Source of the DNA: Desulfoarculaceae bacterium
GTDB taxonomy: Bacteria; Desulfobacterota; Desulfobulbia; Desulfobulbales; Desulfocapsaceae
Assembly: GCA_019429465.1 (NCBI GenBank)
Contig: JAHYIV010000014.1
Coordinates: 1-64,000 of the forward strand
Direction: 5' to 3'
Length of the DNA: 64,000 nt
In this document: positions 9,096 to 17,045 of the stretch, one piece after another
How the letters are laid out: each line of letters opens with the position of its first letter
Numbering within the stretch: the first letter of the stretch is position 1
Program-made: the position numbers and the translations under genes
Notes under the pieces: generated by a model
Databases searched by the model: none
The model's input: the letters and a program-made list of their open reading frames with translations, nothing else
What the model was told of the DNA's origin: nothing

Positions 9096-9135
9096 TTACC
9101 CTGAACATTTCTGTTTATTTCACCATTAAAAAACA

Positions 9136-9666
9136 TCAGACGGATGGGGGGCCACCCAACAAAGAAAACAGCAGTAACAGGATCACGGTCTGAATGATCC
9201 AGCCTATGGCGCAAACCCCTACGGCCCGCCAGGTGCTCGTGTAATCAAGGGCCTGCCTGACCGCGATCACCATTGTCACCAGCATCCAGATTGAAGCCAC
9301 TGCAAAAATGATCGGGCCCACCCCCGGGATGATACCGAATACTCGAATCAAGCCGGGAGAACTTGAAAAGCCGGTGGTGCGCAGCAATTGGCCCAGATCG
9401 GCTTCGGTCTGCGGCTCCGGCAGGAGTTTCGTGCCGATGAAGTAGTTGAGGTAGGCCCAGATATACCATCCGCCAAGGGCGGCAACCAACCCGAACAAAA
9501 CTCTGCCAGGCCCTATGGTACCGACACTGCCCAACCCGGCAGCTATGCTGGAAAGAACAACAACCCCCATGGCCTGAAGCAGTGTGCTTTTGTCTGCCTC
9601 AACCTCTTCATACAGATTGACATCCAGTTTTGCCGCCCGAATCATCCGATTCACAAAAATTGTCAT
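9136..9666 (-). CDS. Yip1-domain integral membrane protein
   Basis: This is a 176-residue protein with about five hydrophobic segments, a short cytoplasmic N-terminus (TIFVNRMIRAAKLDVNLYEE) and the loop layout of bacterial Yip1-domain proteins. AAGGAG lies seven bases before the ATG at 9666, deciding that start over the one at 9681. Function is unknown; bacterial members are generally annotated by domain only. It is convergent with ydbL and stands as a single gene. Confidence 0.7.
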   Translation of the reverse strand: MTIFVNRMIRAAKLDVNLYEEVEADKSTLLQAMGVVVLSSIAAGLGSVGTIGPGRVLFGLVAALGGWYIWAYLNYFIGTKLLPEPQTEADLGQLLRTTGFSSSPGLIRVFGIIPGVGPIIFAVASIWMLVTMVIAVRQALDYTSTWRAVGVCAIGWIIQTVILLLLFSLLGGPPSV

Positions 9667-10106
9667 CGTCTCTCCTTTCATTTATGGAACATTGAGGCAA
9701 GAAGAATGATATCAAGCCCGTGAGATGTTCTTACTATCGCTTTCGTCCAGAGGCAGACCATACAGAACCAGACAGAGAATGCCTGGCTGCTTACTGTCAC
9801 TTTTTTCTTGTGGAATGACTGCTGCTGAAGTTACTATTTTTAATTTCTCATAATACTGACACCCTCGTCAAGGAAATTAGGTGGGTATTCCTCTGTCTGG
9901 CGGTCGCCTGTCAGTGCCAGCGCCTGCCGGAACGGGTTACGTTTCAGCGATCCATATGGATGGACAGAATATCCAATGATTGATATATTCATCCCAGGCT
10001 GCATTCACAGGACTGTGGCTGCAGGTAACAATATTGATTTTTTTTGCCGAGACCCTTACCCAATCATTTTTGGTTCGCCCGGCGGACCCTTACAGTCGAG
10101 CATTTC
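9667..10106. other. Intergenic region upstream of the cobalamin genes
   Basis: This stretch of about 440 bases separates the divergent Yip1-like and cbiB genes. A cobalamin riboswitch was looked for, because it would be expected before cbiB. No clear B12 box or GCCACTG element in the right arrangement was seen. No open reading frame with a credible ribosome site was found. Confidence 0.5.
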
Positions 10107-11114
10107 ATGTTTTTTGATATTTTTGAGCTGCAGCTCCTCTGTGTACTGGCCCTTGATCTGCTCCTGGGCGACCCGCGCTGGTTTCCCCATCCTGTCCGGA
10201 TTATCGGCTGGTTCTGTGTCAGATGTGAGCTGCTCTTCCGCCGGGTTTTTGTCGGCAGGAGAATTGCGGGAACGGCGACTGTTGTTGCTGTCTTGGCAGT
10301 GAGCCTTGGCCTGGTGGCAATGGTGCTGCAGGCTGCCGCGCTGTTTTCGCCACTGCTGGCTGACGGGATGGCTGTCTTTCTCCTCTATACCTCTATTGCC
10401 GCCAGGGATCTTATCCGCCATAGCCGCGATGTCTATACTGCCCTGCGGCAGGAGGGTGAATCGGGGCTTCTGGCCGGACGCCGGGCGGTGGGGATGATTG
10501 TGGGCCGGGATACGGCAGCCCTTGACCGGGCCGGGGTGATCCGGGCCACGGTGGAAACGGTGGCCGAGAATATGGTGGATGGGGTGGCAGCCCCCCTTTT
10601 CTATGCGGTCATAGGGGCGATTCTGGCCCCGTTTCTGGGGATGAGCCCGGTTGTACTGGCGGCCCTCTGCGCCATGGGATATAAGGCGGTCAATACCATG
10701 GATTCCATGTTTGGCTATAAAAATGAGCAATATCTTGCCTTTGGCTGGGCCGCGGCCAAGCTGGATGATGTGGCCAATTTTATCCCCGCCCGTCTAAGCG
10801 GCCTGCTTCTGGTGGCGGCCTCTTCCCTGCTTGGCCTCGACGGGAAAAACGGTCTGCGGATTTTTCTACGCGACCGCTTGAATCACGCCAGCCCCAATTC
10901 CGGTCATTCGGAGGCAGCGGTGGCCGGGGCTCTGAGGGTGCAACTGGGAGGGGACTCCGTCTATTTCGGCCAAACTGTTTGTAAGCCCACCATAGGGGAA
11001 CGGACGCGGGAACTGGCAGATTCAGATGTCCTGCTCGCCAATAGGCTGATGCTGGCGGGCTCCGCGCTTTTTGTCATGCTTCTGCTGCTGCTCAGACGGA
11101 TATTGCCGGGATAA
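10107..11114 (+). CDS. cbiB: Adenosylcobinamide-phosphate synthase CbiB/CobD
   Basis: This is a 335-residue membrane protein. The N-terminus LDLLLGDPRWFPHPVRIIG is the CbiB/CobD signature. ENMVDGVAAPLFYA and the NTMDSMFGYKNE segment are also conserved, as is the C-terminal NSGHSEAAVAGAL. The enzyme joins aminopropanol (phosphate) to adenosylcobyric acid in the lower-ligand branch of cobalamin synthesis. Start 10107 is chosen from the family N-terminus; an upstream in-frame ATG at 10044 adds 21 unconserved residues. It begins a tight cbiB-cbiA-cbiC operon. Confidence 0.93.
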   Translation: MFFDIFELQLLCVLALDLLLGDPRWFPHPVRIIGWFCVRCELLFRRVFVGRRIAGTATVVAVLAVSLGLVAMVLQAAALFSPLLADGMAVFLLYTSIAARDLIRHSRDVYTALRQEGESGLLAGRRAVGMIVGRDTAALDRAGVIRATVETVAENMVDGVAAPLFYAVIGAILAPFLGMSPVVLAALCAMGYKAVNTMDSMFGYKNEQYLAFGWAAAKLDDVANFIPARLSGLLLVAASSLLGLDGKNGLRIFLRDRLNHASPNSGHSEAAVAGALRVQLGGDSVYFGQTVCKPTIGERTRELADSDVLLANRLMLAGSALFVMLLLLLRRILPG

Positions 11115-11115
11115 T

Positions 11116-12528
11116 ATGATGATAACACAAAAAAAGTGTGCCATGAACTCTGAGATCGGTGAGAGCTCATCTGATAGCCGAATCCCAACATTTCTCATTG
11201 GCGGCACCACCAGCGGTTCCGGTAAGACCACCATTACCTTGGGAATTCTGGCAGCGCTTGCGGCCAGGGGGCTGGCAGTGCAGCCCTTTAAATGCGGCCC
11301 CGATTTTATCGATCCCACCCTGCACCGGATGGTGACAGGGCGGATCTCTTCCAACCTTGATCTGCGGATGTGCGGCGAGGGCTTTTGCCGGAATATCTTC
11401 AACCAGCGCCTCTATGGTCAGAATGGTGGCGTGGTGGGGGTGGTCGAAGGGGTGATGGGTCTTTTTGATGGTGGCCTTTCCAGCTCAGCATCCCTGGCAG
11501 AGGTTCTGGGCCTGCCCGTGATACTGGTCATTGACGCTCGTTCAGCAGCCGAGAGTGTGGCGGCTGTGCTCAAAGGCTTTGAGGTGTACGATCCCTGCGT
11601 ACAGATCAAAGGGGTGATCTTCAACCGGGTGGGTTCTGAGCGGCATGTTGAACTGATCCGCGGGGCCGTCAGGCAGTCCTGTCAGGCCAGAATCTTGGGT
11701 TTCTTCCCGCGTGACAGCCGCTTTGAGATCCCTGACCGCCATCTTGGTCTGCACATGGGAGAAGAATCGCCGCTGGATGGAGACCAGCTGGCAGGGCTTG
11801 TTGCTGCCGTTGAGAAGCATGTCGACCTGGATGCCCTCTTGTCTCTTGGCACCAGCAGTATTGGCACCCCGGCTCTCTCGCCCCCTTTCTCGAAGGGAAG
11901 ACGGCTCAGGCTGGCCGTGGCCCGCGATCTGGCCTTCTGCTTTTATTATGAAGACAACCTGGCCATCCTTGAGCGGGCCGGTTTTGAATTGTTCATGTTC
12001 AGCCCCCTGCACGATCAAGAACTTCCCGAAGGCATCGACGCCCTCTATCTGGGCGGCGGCTATCCCGAACTTCATGCCTCCGCCCTGAGCCGGAATGTGG
12101 CCATGCGCGCGGCTATTGCTGCCTGGGCTGGTGACGGCGGGGTGATCTATGCTGAGTGCGGCGGTTTCATGTATCTGTGCGAAGAATTGGTCGATCTTGA
12201 TGGCAAGGCGCACGTCATGGCTGGAGTTTTTCCGGCAACCGTGCGGATGCAAAGTCGCCTGTCCCGCCTTGGCTATCGTCAGCCACGCCTGCGCATGGAC
12301 TGTTTGTGGGGAAAAAAGGGGGAGGTGCTGCACGGCCATGAGTTTCATTATTCGGCGCTAGAGCGGATGGGTCCGGAGGTTGAAACTCTCTACCAATTGG
12401 AGGATGGGCGGAGGGAAGGATTCAAGGTCGGCAACGCGGTGGGCGGCTATATCCACCTCCATTTTGGCCAGACGGAAAACAACGTCGATGCTTTTTATAA
12501 TTATATCATGCTGCTTCAAAAGGGATAA
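11116..12528 (+). CDS. cbiA: Cobyrinate a,c-diamide synthase CbiA
   Basis: This is a 470-residue protein. The P-loop GTTSGSGKTT (30-39) and KCGPDFIDP belong to the N-terminal dethiobiotin-synthetase-like ATPase. A class I glutamine amidotransferase domain follows, with the nucleophile Cys (about 348) in YAECGGF and the late His in YIHLHFG. It amidates the a and c side chains of cobyrinic acid with ATP and glutamine. It starts one base after the cbiB stop; an alternative ATG lies at 11143. A second, clearly different paralogue (dsrN-like) lies at 21430. Confidence 0.93.
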   Translation: MMITQKKCAMNSEIGESSSDSRIPTFLIGGTTSGSGKTTITLGILAALAARGLAVQPFKCGPDFIDPTLHRMVTGRISSNLDLRMCGEGFCRNIFNQRLYGQNGGVVGVVEGVMGLFDGGLSSSASLAEVLGLPVILVIDARSAAESVAAVLKGFEVYDPCVQIKGVIFNRVGSERHVELIRGAVRQSCQARILGFFPRDSRFEIPDRHLGLHMGEESPLDGDQLAGLVAAVEKHVDLDALLSLGTSSIGTPALSPPFSKGRRLRLAVARDLAFCFYYEDNLAILERAGFELFMFSPLHDQELPEGIDALYLGGGYPELHASALSRNVAMRAAIAAWAGDGGVIYAECGGFMYLCEELVDLDGKAHVMAGVFPATVRMQSRLSRLGYRQPRLRMDCLWGKKGEVLHGHEFHYSALERMGPEVETLYQLEDGRREGFKVGNAVGGYIHLHFGQTENNVDAFYNYIMLLQKG

Positions 12529-12530
12529 AG

Positions 12531-13169
12531 ATGGTCATTTTACAACAGATAAAACCCCTGGAGATCGAGGCGGAGAGCTTTCGGATCATTGAGCGTGAGT
12601 TTGCGGGTGAGACTGGCCGCGCAATTGACGATTACTCCAGGGAGGAGTTTGCCGTCATGCGCCGGGTCATCCATGCCACCGGCGACTTTGGCTTTACCGG
12701 CAACCTGCGTTTTCATCCGCAGGCCATTGTCGCCGGGCTGGCTGCCATCCGGGCGGGAAAAAATGTGCTGACAGATGTCAATATGGCGGCCGCCGGGATC
12801 AGTCGCGCGTATCTGGGGAAATTCGGCGGCCAGGTGATCTGCCGGGTGGGAGAACCCGAGGTTGCCGTCCAGGCCAGTCGCCTTGGGCTTACCCGTTCAG
12901 AGACTGCCTTGGCCATGGCGGCGGATGACAACGTGGGGATTGTCGCGATCGGTAATGCCCCTACCGCCCTGCTGGCGCTGATGGAACTCATTAAGGCCGG
13001 AACAATCCGGCCCGATCTGGTAGTGGGGGTGCCGGTTGGCTTTGTCAATGCCGCCGAATCCAAAGAGCTCCTTTCGCTGAAGGGCTATCCCTTTATCACC
13101 GCCCTTGGCCGGAAGGGTGGAAGCCCGGTGGCCGTAGCCATTGTCAATGCCTTGCTACGGCTGGCATGA
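12531..13169 (+). CDS. cbiC: Precorrin-8X / cobalt-precorrin-8 methylmutase
   Basis: This is a 212-residue protein of typical family length. Conserved features include RRVIHATGDFGF (catalytic His), TDVNMAAAGI, GNAPTALLAL and VGVPVGFVNAAESKELL. The enzyme moves the C-11 methyl group to C-12 to give (cobalt-)hydrogenobyrinate. In an anaerobic genome the substrate is probably cobalt-precorrin-8. It starts two bases after cbiA, so the two are translationally close. The remaining corrin-ring genes are not in the window. Confidence 0.93.
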   Translation: MVILQQIKPLEIEAESFRIIEREFAGETGRAIDDYSREEFAVMRRVIHATGDFGFTGNLRFHPQAIVAGLAAIRAGKNVLTDVNMAAAGISRAYLGKFGGQVICRVGEPEVAVQASRLGLTRSETALAMAADDNVGIVAIGNAPTALLALMELIKAGTIRPDLVVGVPVGFVNAAESKELLSLKGYPFITALGRKGGSPVAVAIVNALLRLA

Positions 13170-13197
13170 AAGAATTTGCCTTGTATCTTATCTGCCA

Positions 13198-13524
13198 GGC
13201 ATAAGGTGCCGTAAGCTCGGCAGGCAAGAAAAAAACTTGCTTGGCTTTACGGATTCTTGTTGTTATCTGCCGTTGTTATCTGCCAGGCGCCACTCCCAAA
13301 AACAGCCGGACAAGATTGGCTGTTTTTGGGAAGCGGCATAAGGTGCCGTAAGCTAAGCAAGTAAGAAAAAGACCTTACTTGGTTTTACGGAGTCTTGTTG
13401 TTATCTGCCAGGCGCCACTCCCAAGAAACAGCCGGAAAAGATTGGCTGTTTTTGGGAAGCGGCATAAGGTGCCGTAAGCTAAGCAAGTAAGAAAAAGACC
13501 TTACTTGCTTAGCAACGGCACCTA
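13198..13524. repeat. Tandem array of a palindrome-rich unit of about 126 bp
   Basis: The marker GGCATAAGGTGCCGTAAGCT begins at 13198, 13335 and 13461. The last two are exactly 126 bp apart; the first interval is 137 bp because of an extra duplication of TGTTATCTGCC. Each full unit holds a hairpin CCCAAAAACAGCC/GGCTGTTTTTGGG and an arm CTAAGCAAGTAAG. In the final unit that arm pairs perfectly with CTTACTTGCTTAG (13477-13512) and extends to GGTGCC/GGCACC, overlapping the stop codon of the CBS gene. The array fills the space between the convergent cbiC and CBS genes and could serve as a terminator for both. Confidence 0.85.
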
Positions 13525-13971
13525 ATCAATCAGGGTCCTGATGATATCTTTCTTGCCGATAACTCCCACTAATGTTTCCTTATTTACAACCGGCAGGGTG
13601 TGAACATTCTTTTCTGCCATGATGGTGGCGATTTCATCGAGAGGGGTCTCCTCAGTCACGGTGACAGGAGAGCTGGTCAGGATGTCCTTGACCTTGATGC
13701 CGGCCATCTTCTGCATCTCTTCACCAATCTTGTCTGGATTCTCAAGATAAAAGACCGAATCAAGGATGGTGATCACGGTAGGGATGTGGACTTTTTTGGT
13801 CTGAAAAATAAGATCACTTTCAGTTACCACGCCGACAAGCCTGCCGTTGTCATTCAAGACAGGCACGCCGCTTATCTGGTGGGACGACAAGATCCTGGCC
13901 AGCTCCTTGACAGTTGATTCCTCTGTTACGGTAATGACTTCACGGGACATGATATCGCGGGCAGTTAACAT
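13522..13971 (-). CDS. CBS-domain pair protein
   Basis: This is a 149-residue protein made almost entirely of two CBS motifs. The first starts ARDIMSREVITV and includes HQISGVPVLNDNGRLVGVV; the second starts VKDILTSSPVTV and includes VHTLPVVNKETLVGVIG. Such stand-alone Bateman modules bind adenine nucleotides and regulate partners. No partner is obvious. The upstream 100 bases contain a possible hairpin (GGAGCCGGCA at 13993 with TGCCGGTTCC at 14033). Its stop overlaps the tandem repeat array. Confidence 0.88.
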   Translation of the reverse strand: MLTARDIMSREVITVTEESTVKELARILSSHQISGVPVLNDNGRLVGVVTESDLIFQTKKVHIPTVITILDSVFYLENPDKIGEEMQKMAGIKVKDILTSSPVTVTEETPLDEIATIMAEKNVHTLPVVNKETLVGVIGKKDIIRTLID

Positions 13972-14077
13972 GAAAGATCTCCTTAATTATTGAGGAGCCG
14001 GCATGAAACAATCAATGTTTCTAATCGTTTTGTGCCGGTTCCTGGTGGTGTTCTGGATATTCAAAATGGTTTCGTTT

Positions 14078-15688
14078 TTATCGACAACAGCGTCCTTGTT
14101 TGATGGTCAGGGGCATGGCGTCGGCAAGCTCTGTTGCGTTGTAACCTGTGCCAATCGTCTTCAGTAAAATATCTCCTGCCCTGCCATGAAGATAAACGGC
14201 AGCGCGGGCGGCCTCCTGCGGGCAAAGCCCCTGACAGATCAGGGCACCAATGATGCCGCTGAGGACATCTCCCATCCCTCCTGTTGCCATTCCGGGGTTG
14301 CCGCTGGTATTGACCCAGGCCTTGCCGTCTTCCGAGACGACAATGGTGCCTGCGCCCTTGAGGATGACGGTGCACTGTCCGGCGGACTGATCAAGGAGCA
14401 GACAGGCTGACCTGGCTGCCTGGATCCGGTTTTCCTGGACTTCTGCTACCGAAATCCCCAGGATCCTGGCCATCTCGCCGGGGTGGGGGGTGAAGATCCG
14501 GGGGCCGGGCGGGGCCTTGAGCCCTGTTTTATATTGCGCCAGGATATTGAGACCGTCGGCATCAACCACCATGGGAATTTCTGCTGTACGATAGAGGTGC
14601 AGAACGAGCCGGGCCGTCTGTTCAGCCATGCCCAGTCCCGGACCTATGACAATAACCCTTTTCCCCTGCAGCTGCTGTTCAATAGTTGCGAGATCCTCCA
14701 TGCTGAGCATTGAGCGCGATGCGGAGAGGGGAATGGTCATGGCCTCAATAAGCTGGGTCTCAAAGATGGTATTGAGATCCTGAGGACAGCAGAGGCTGAC
14801 CAGGCCGCAGCCGCTGCGCAGGGCCCCTTTGACACAGAGGGTGGCAGCCCCGGTCTTGCCGATGGAGCCAGCCAGGACCAGGAGATGGCCGTTACTGCCC
14901 TTGTGGGATGTTTTTGTCCGACTTATCCTGGCCAGTAAGGACGCAGTCCCTTGATCAGTAAGGGCTTCCTGCTGAATGGAGAGGTCGGCGACAGCCGCAT
15001 GGGGGATGCCGATATCAAGAAGATGAAGCCTGCCGCAGAGCTCCGGGCCGTTGTGGAGCAGCTGTCCCGGCTTGGCGCAGCCGTAGGTGGCGGTATGATC
15101 CGCCCGGATGCAGGCGCCCTGAATCCTGCCAGTGTCTGCCTGCAGGCCGGAGGGGATATCAACTGCGATCCTGGGAACATTGGCGCCGCATGTCTTGGCA
15201 TTGATGAGCTCTATCAGCAAGGCAACGTGGCCATTTATCTCTCTTGTCAGTCCGGTGCCAAACAGTGCGTCGATGATGGCGTAACAGGGTCTGCCTGAGG
15301 AAATCAGCTGCCGATAGAGGGCGGGAAGTGTCTGGACGCTTTCCTCGGAGTCCAGGACATAGAGAGAAAGTGCCAGTTTTTTGACAATCTGCAGATTGCG
15401 GGCCGCATCCCCCTGCAGTGTCTCCGGAGCAAGCAGAAAGATAAAGACCGGCTCACAGCCGCGCTGGTGCAGGTGACGCCCGATGACCAGGCCGTCACCG
15501 CCATTATTGCCGGGACCGATCAGGATAAGGGCAAAACTGTCAGCAGCCGGGCCAAGCACCCTCTCCATCATCAAAACAGTGGTCAGGCCGGCGTTTTCCA
15601 TCAGAACGATTCCGGGAATGCCGTATTCTTCAATGGCACACCGGTCAAGTGCCCGCATTTCACTGGCGTATGGAAGCTTTGTCGACAT
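14078..15688 (-). CDS. nnr: Bifunctional NAD(P)H-hydrate epimerase / ADP-dependent dehydratase
   Basis: This protein of about 536 residues repairs hydrated NAD(P)H. The N-terminal YjeF_N epimerase part has ASEMRALDRCAIEEYGIPG and the FxGPGNNGGDG-type loop (here LIGPGNNGGDG). The C-terminal ribokinase-like dehydratase has HPGEMARILG and NPGMATGGMGDVLSG. Start 15688 is chosen from the family N-terminus. A GTG at 15727 overlaps the upstream stop as GTGA and would add 13 residues, so translational coupling from that codon is a real alternative. It follows two Roadblock-type genes in the same direction. Confidence 0.92.
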   Translation of the reverse strand: MSTKLPYASEMRALDRCAIEEYGIPGIVLMENAGLTTVLMMERVLGPAADSFALILIGPGNNGGDGLVIGRHLHQRGCEPVFIFLLAPETLQGDAARNLQIVKKLALSLYVLDSEESVQTLPALYRQLISSGRPCYAIIDALFGTGLTREINGHVALLIELINAKTCGANVPRIAVDIPSGLQADTGRIQGACIRADHTATYGCAKPGQLLHNGPELCGRLHLLDIGIPHAAVADLSIQQEALTDQGTASLLARISRTKTSHKGSNGHLLVLAGSIGKTGAATLCVKGALRSGCGLVSLCCPQDLNTIFETQLIEAMTIPLSASRSMLSMEDLATIEQQLQGKRVIVIGPGLGMAEQTARLVLHLYRTAEIPMVVDADGLNILAQYKTGLKAPPGPRIFTPHPGEMARILGISVAEVQENRIQAARSACLLLDQSAGQCTVILKGAGTIVVSEDGKAWVNTSGNPGMATGGMGDVLSGIIGALICQGLCPQEAARAAVYLHGRAGDILLKTIGTGYNATELADAMPLTIKQGRCCR

Positions 15689-15723
15689 AGTGCCCGTGAC
15701 TTGTATTTTTTTCAAGAGAACTT

Positions 15724-16056
15724 TCACGAGAGATTTTGGAGAAAGTAGATGACATTGTCAATGGTTTCCTGACGGTCGCTTTCCTCGTGCTTCAAGATGC
15801 CAAGATAGTAGTGCCCCAGTGAGAAGACCAGAAGGTCATTGCCGGAGTCCCGCTCAATGCAGAGATGGATATAGCGCTTTCCGCTCATGTCGGCACCAAG
15901 GGCATCACACTGGGCGCCGCAGTGACTGACGATCGGTCCAAATCCAGCCGTATCCTCCATGTTCTGGCTGACGACGTGTCCGTTACCTCGTACCAGGATG
16001 TAGCGGGCAACACCATTGATCTGTTCCAGGCGGGCAAAATCTTTAGCAGAGGCCAT
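15724..16056 (-). CDS. Roadblock/LC7-domain protein
   Basis: This is a 110-residue protein with the Roadblock/LC7 pattern: FARLEQINGVARYILVRGNG followed by a conserved central helix and strands. AGGAG eight bases before the ATG at 16056 fixes the start; that site overlaps the stop of the upstream gene. Bacterial Roadblock proteins such as MglB regulate small Ras-like GTPases, but no such GTPase gene is adjacent. It lies between a second Roadblock-like protein and nnr in a three-gene run, suggesting coupled expression. The partner is unknown. Confidence 0.65.
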   Translation of the reverse strand: MASAKDFARLEQINGVARYILVRGNGHVVSQNMEDTAGFGPIVSHCGAQCDALGADMSGKRYIHLCIERDSGNDLLVFSLGHYYLGILKHEESDRQETIDNVIYFLQNLS

Positions 16057-16060
16057 GGTA

Positions 16061-16744
16061 TTACTCCTGGGGAAAGAGGTCTTTGATATTGTTATGAAAG
16101 GAGTTGAGGTCTTCACGATCCTCGATCTCGTGGTCCATGAGAGGAATCAGGTGCTTCAGTGTGGCAAGGGCGGGTTTGTGCTCTTGACACCACGCGGACA
16201 GGATATCCTGAAAGACAGGGATTGCCGCCGGGCCGATACAATTGGCAAGCGCATCCTGCAGCTCATTTAAGGGTCTGGCCAGTGGCGCTCCAGGGGACAT
16301 CAAGGCCCCGGTGTCGATTTTGATTGCTTCATTTAAAGCGGCTGGCTCGGCAGCAGCCATTTTAGGGATCGACTGTTCAGGTTGTCTGTCCCCGGTATCG
16401 CTTTCCTGGGCACTGTTGTTTAGGGCCAGTTGCAGCGTCATCCGAATCATGCCGGTGGACAGTTCCGGCGTATGGATAATGAAAAGCCAGTTCTGGTCGG
16501 GGAGCAGGCGGCCGGAGAGAATCATGTTGTCAAAAGTAACCTGTAGGTGATTGATATCATGAAGATGAGAAGAGGCAGTCGTGGCAATGTCGGTTATTCT
16601 TTTTCCTATTGCCAGTGGGTTGAAGTCACTGAGCGAATCTCCAATATGGGTGGCAATTATTTCAGCCTGCGGACTGAAGAGAAAAGCGCCATTGAGCTCA
16701 GGCAGACTTGTGACCAGGTCTGAGAGAAATGCTTCATGATTCAT
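16061..16744 (-). CDS. Roadblock-like domain protein with C-terminal helical extension
   Basis: This is a 227-residue protein. Residues 1-110 resemble a Roadblock/LC7 fold (SDLVTSLPELNGAFLFSPQ then THIGDSL, with strands around residues 70-95). A low-complexity linker follows to about 150, and then an alpha-helical C-terminal domain rich in acidic and His residues (HLIPLMDHEIEDREDL). It is four bases upstream of the second Roadblock gene. The assignment is by pattern only; function and partner are unknown. Confidence 0.5.
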   Translation of the reverse strand: MNHEAFLSDLVTSLPELNGAFLFSPQAEIIATHIGDSLSDFNPLAIGKRITDIATTASSHLHDINHLQVTFDNMILSGRLLPDQNWLFIIHTPELSTGMIRMTLQLALNNSAQESDTGDRQPEQSIPKMAAAEPAALNEAIKIDTGALMSPGAPLARPLNELQDALANCIGPAAIPVFQDILSAWCQEHKPALATLKHLIPLMDHEIEDREDLNSFHNNIKDLFPQE

Positions 16745-16803
16745 GAGGGAGGCACCTGCTGGGGTGTTAAACCATAATTGGTTAACCGATATGCTTGCCG
16801 ACT

Positions 16804-16961
16804 TAGGAGCCGTTACGAAATAACATGGCCATTTATATCTATTTCGTTACGCAGGCCAGGGATGGCCCAGTGTCGCGATCGCCATGGACGGCGTAGGAGC
16901 GACCGGTTGCTTATGCCGCTCCGGGCACTTAGATGGCCATGTTATTTTTTTACAGCGGCTT
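16804..16961 (+). repeat. Family II dispersed element (MITE-like), copy A
   Basis: This element of about 157 bp begins TTAGGAGCCGTTACGAAATA and ends with ATGTTATTTTTTTACAGCGGC. Its ends form imperfect terminal inverted repeats (GCCGTTACGAAATAACATGG against GCCGCTGTAAAAAAATAACA). It has no coding capacity. Near-identical copies lie at 54817 and, interrupted, at 32387. It sits upstream of the Roadblock/nnr run. Confidence 0.85.
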
Positions 16962-17045
16962 ACTTGCCTGCCGAGTCTTCTTTTGTTAGTCTATATGGCC
17001 TGAATTCCAGTGTCAAGACTGAACCAGGCAGGCAGCAACGCAACA

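Noticed and set aside
9780-10106. Possible cobalamin riboswitch upstream of cbiB
   Set aside because: GCCTGTCAGTGCCAGCGCCTGCC at 9907-9929 is faintly reminiscent of parts of the element. No B12 box or paired core in the correct order and orientation could be found.
13198-13524. CRISPR array
   Set aside because: The repeated unit is 126 bp with no distinct spacers. The units are near-identical throughout, so it is a tandem repeat. No cas genes are present.
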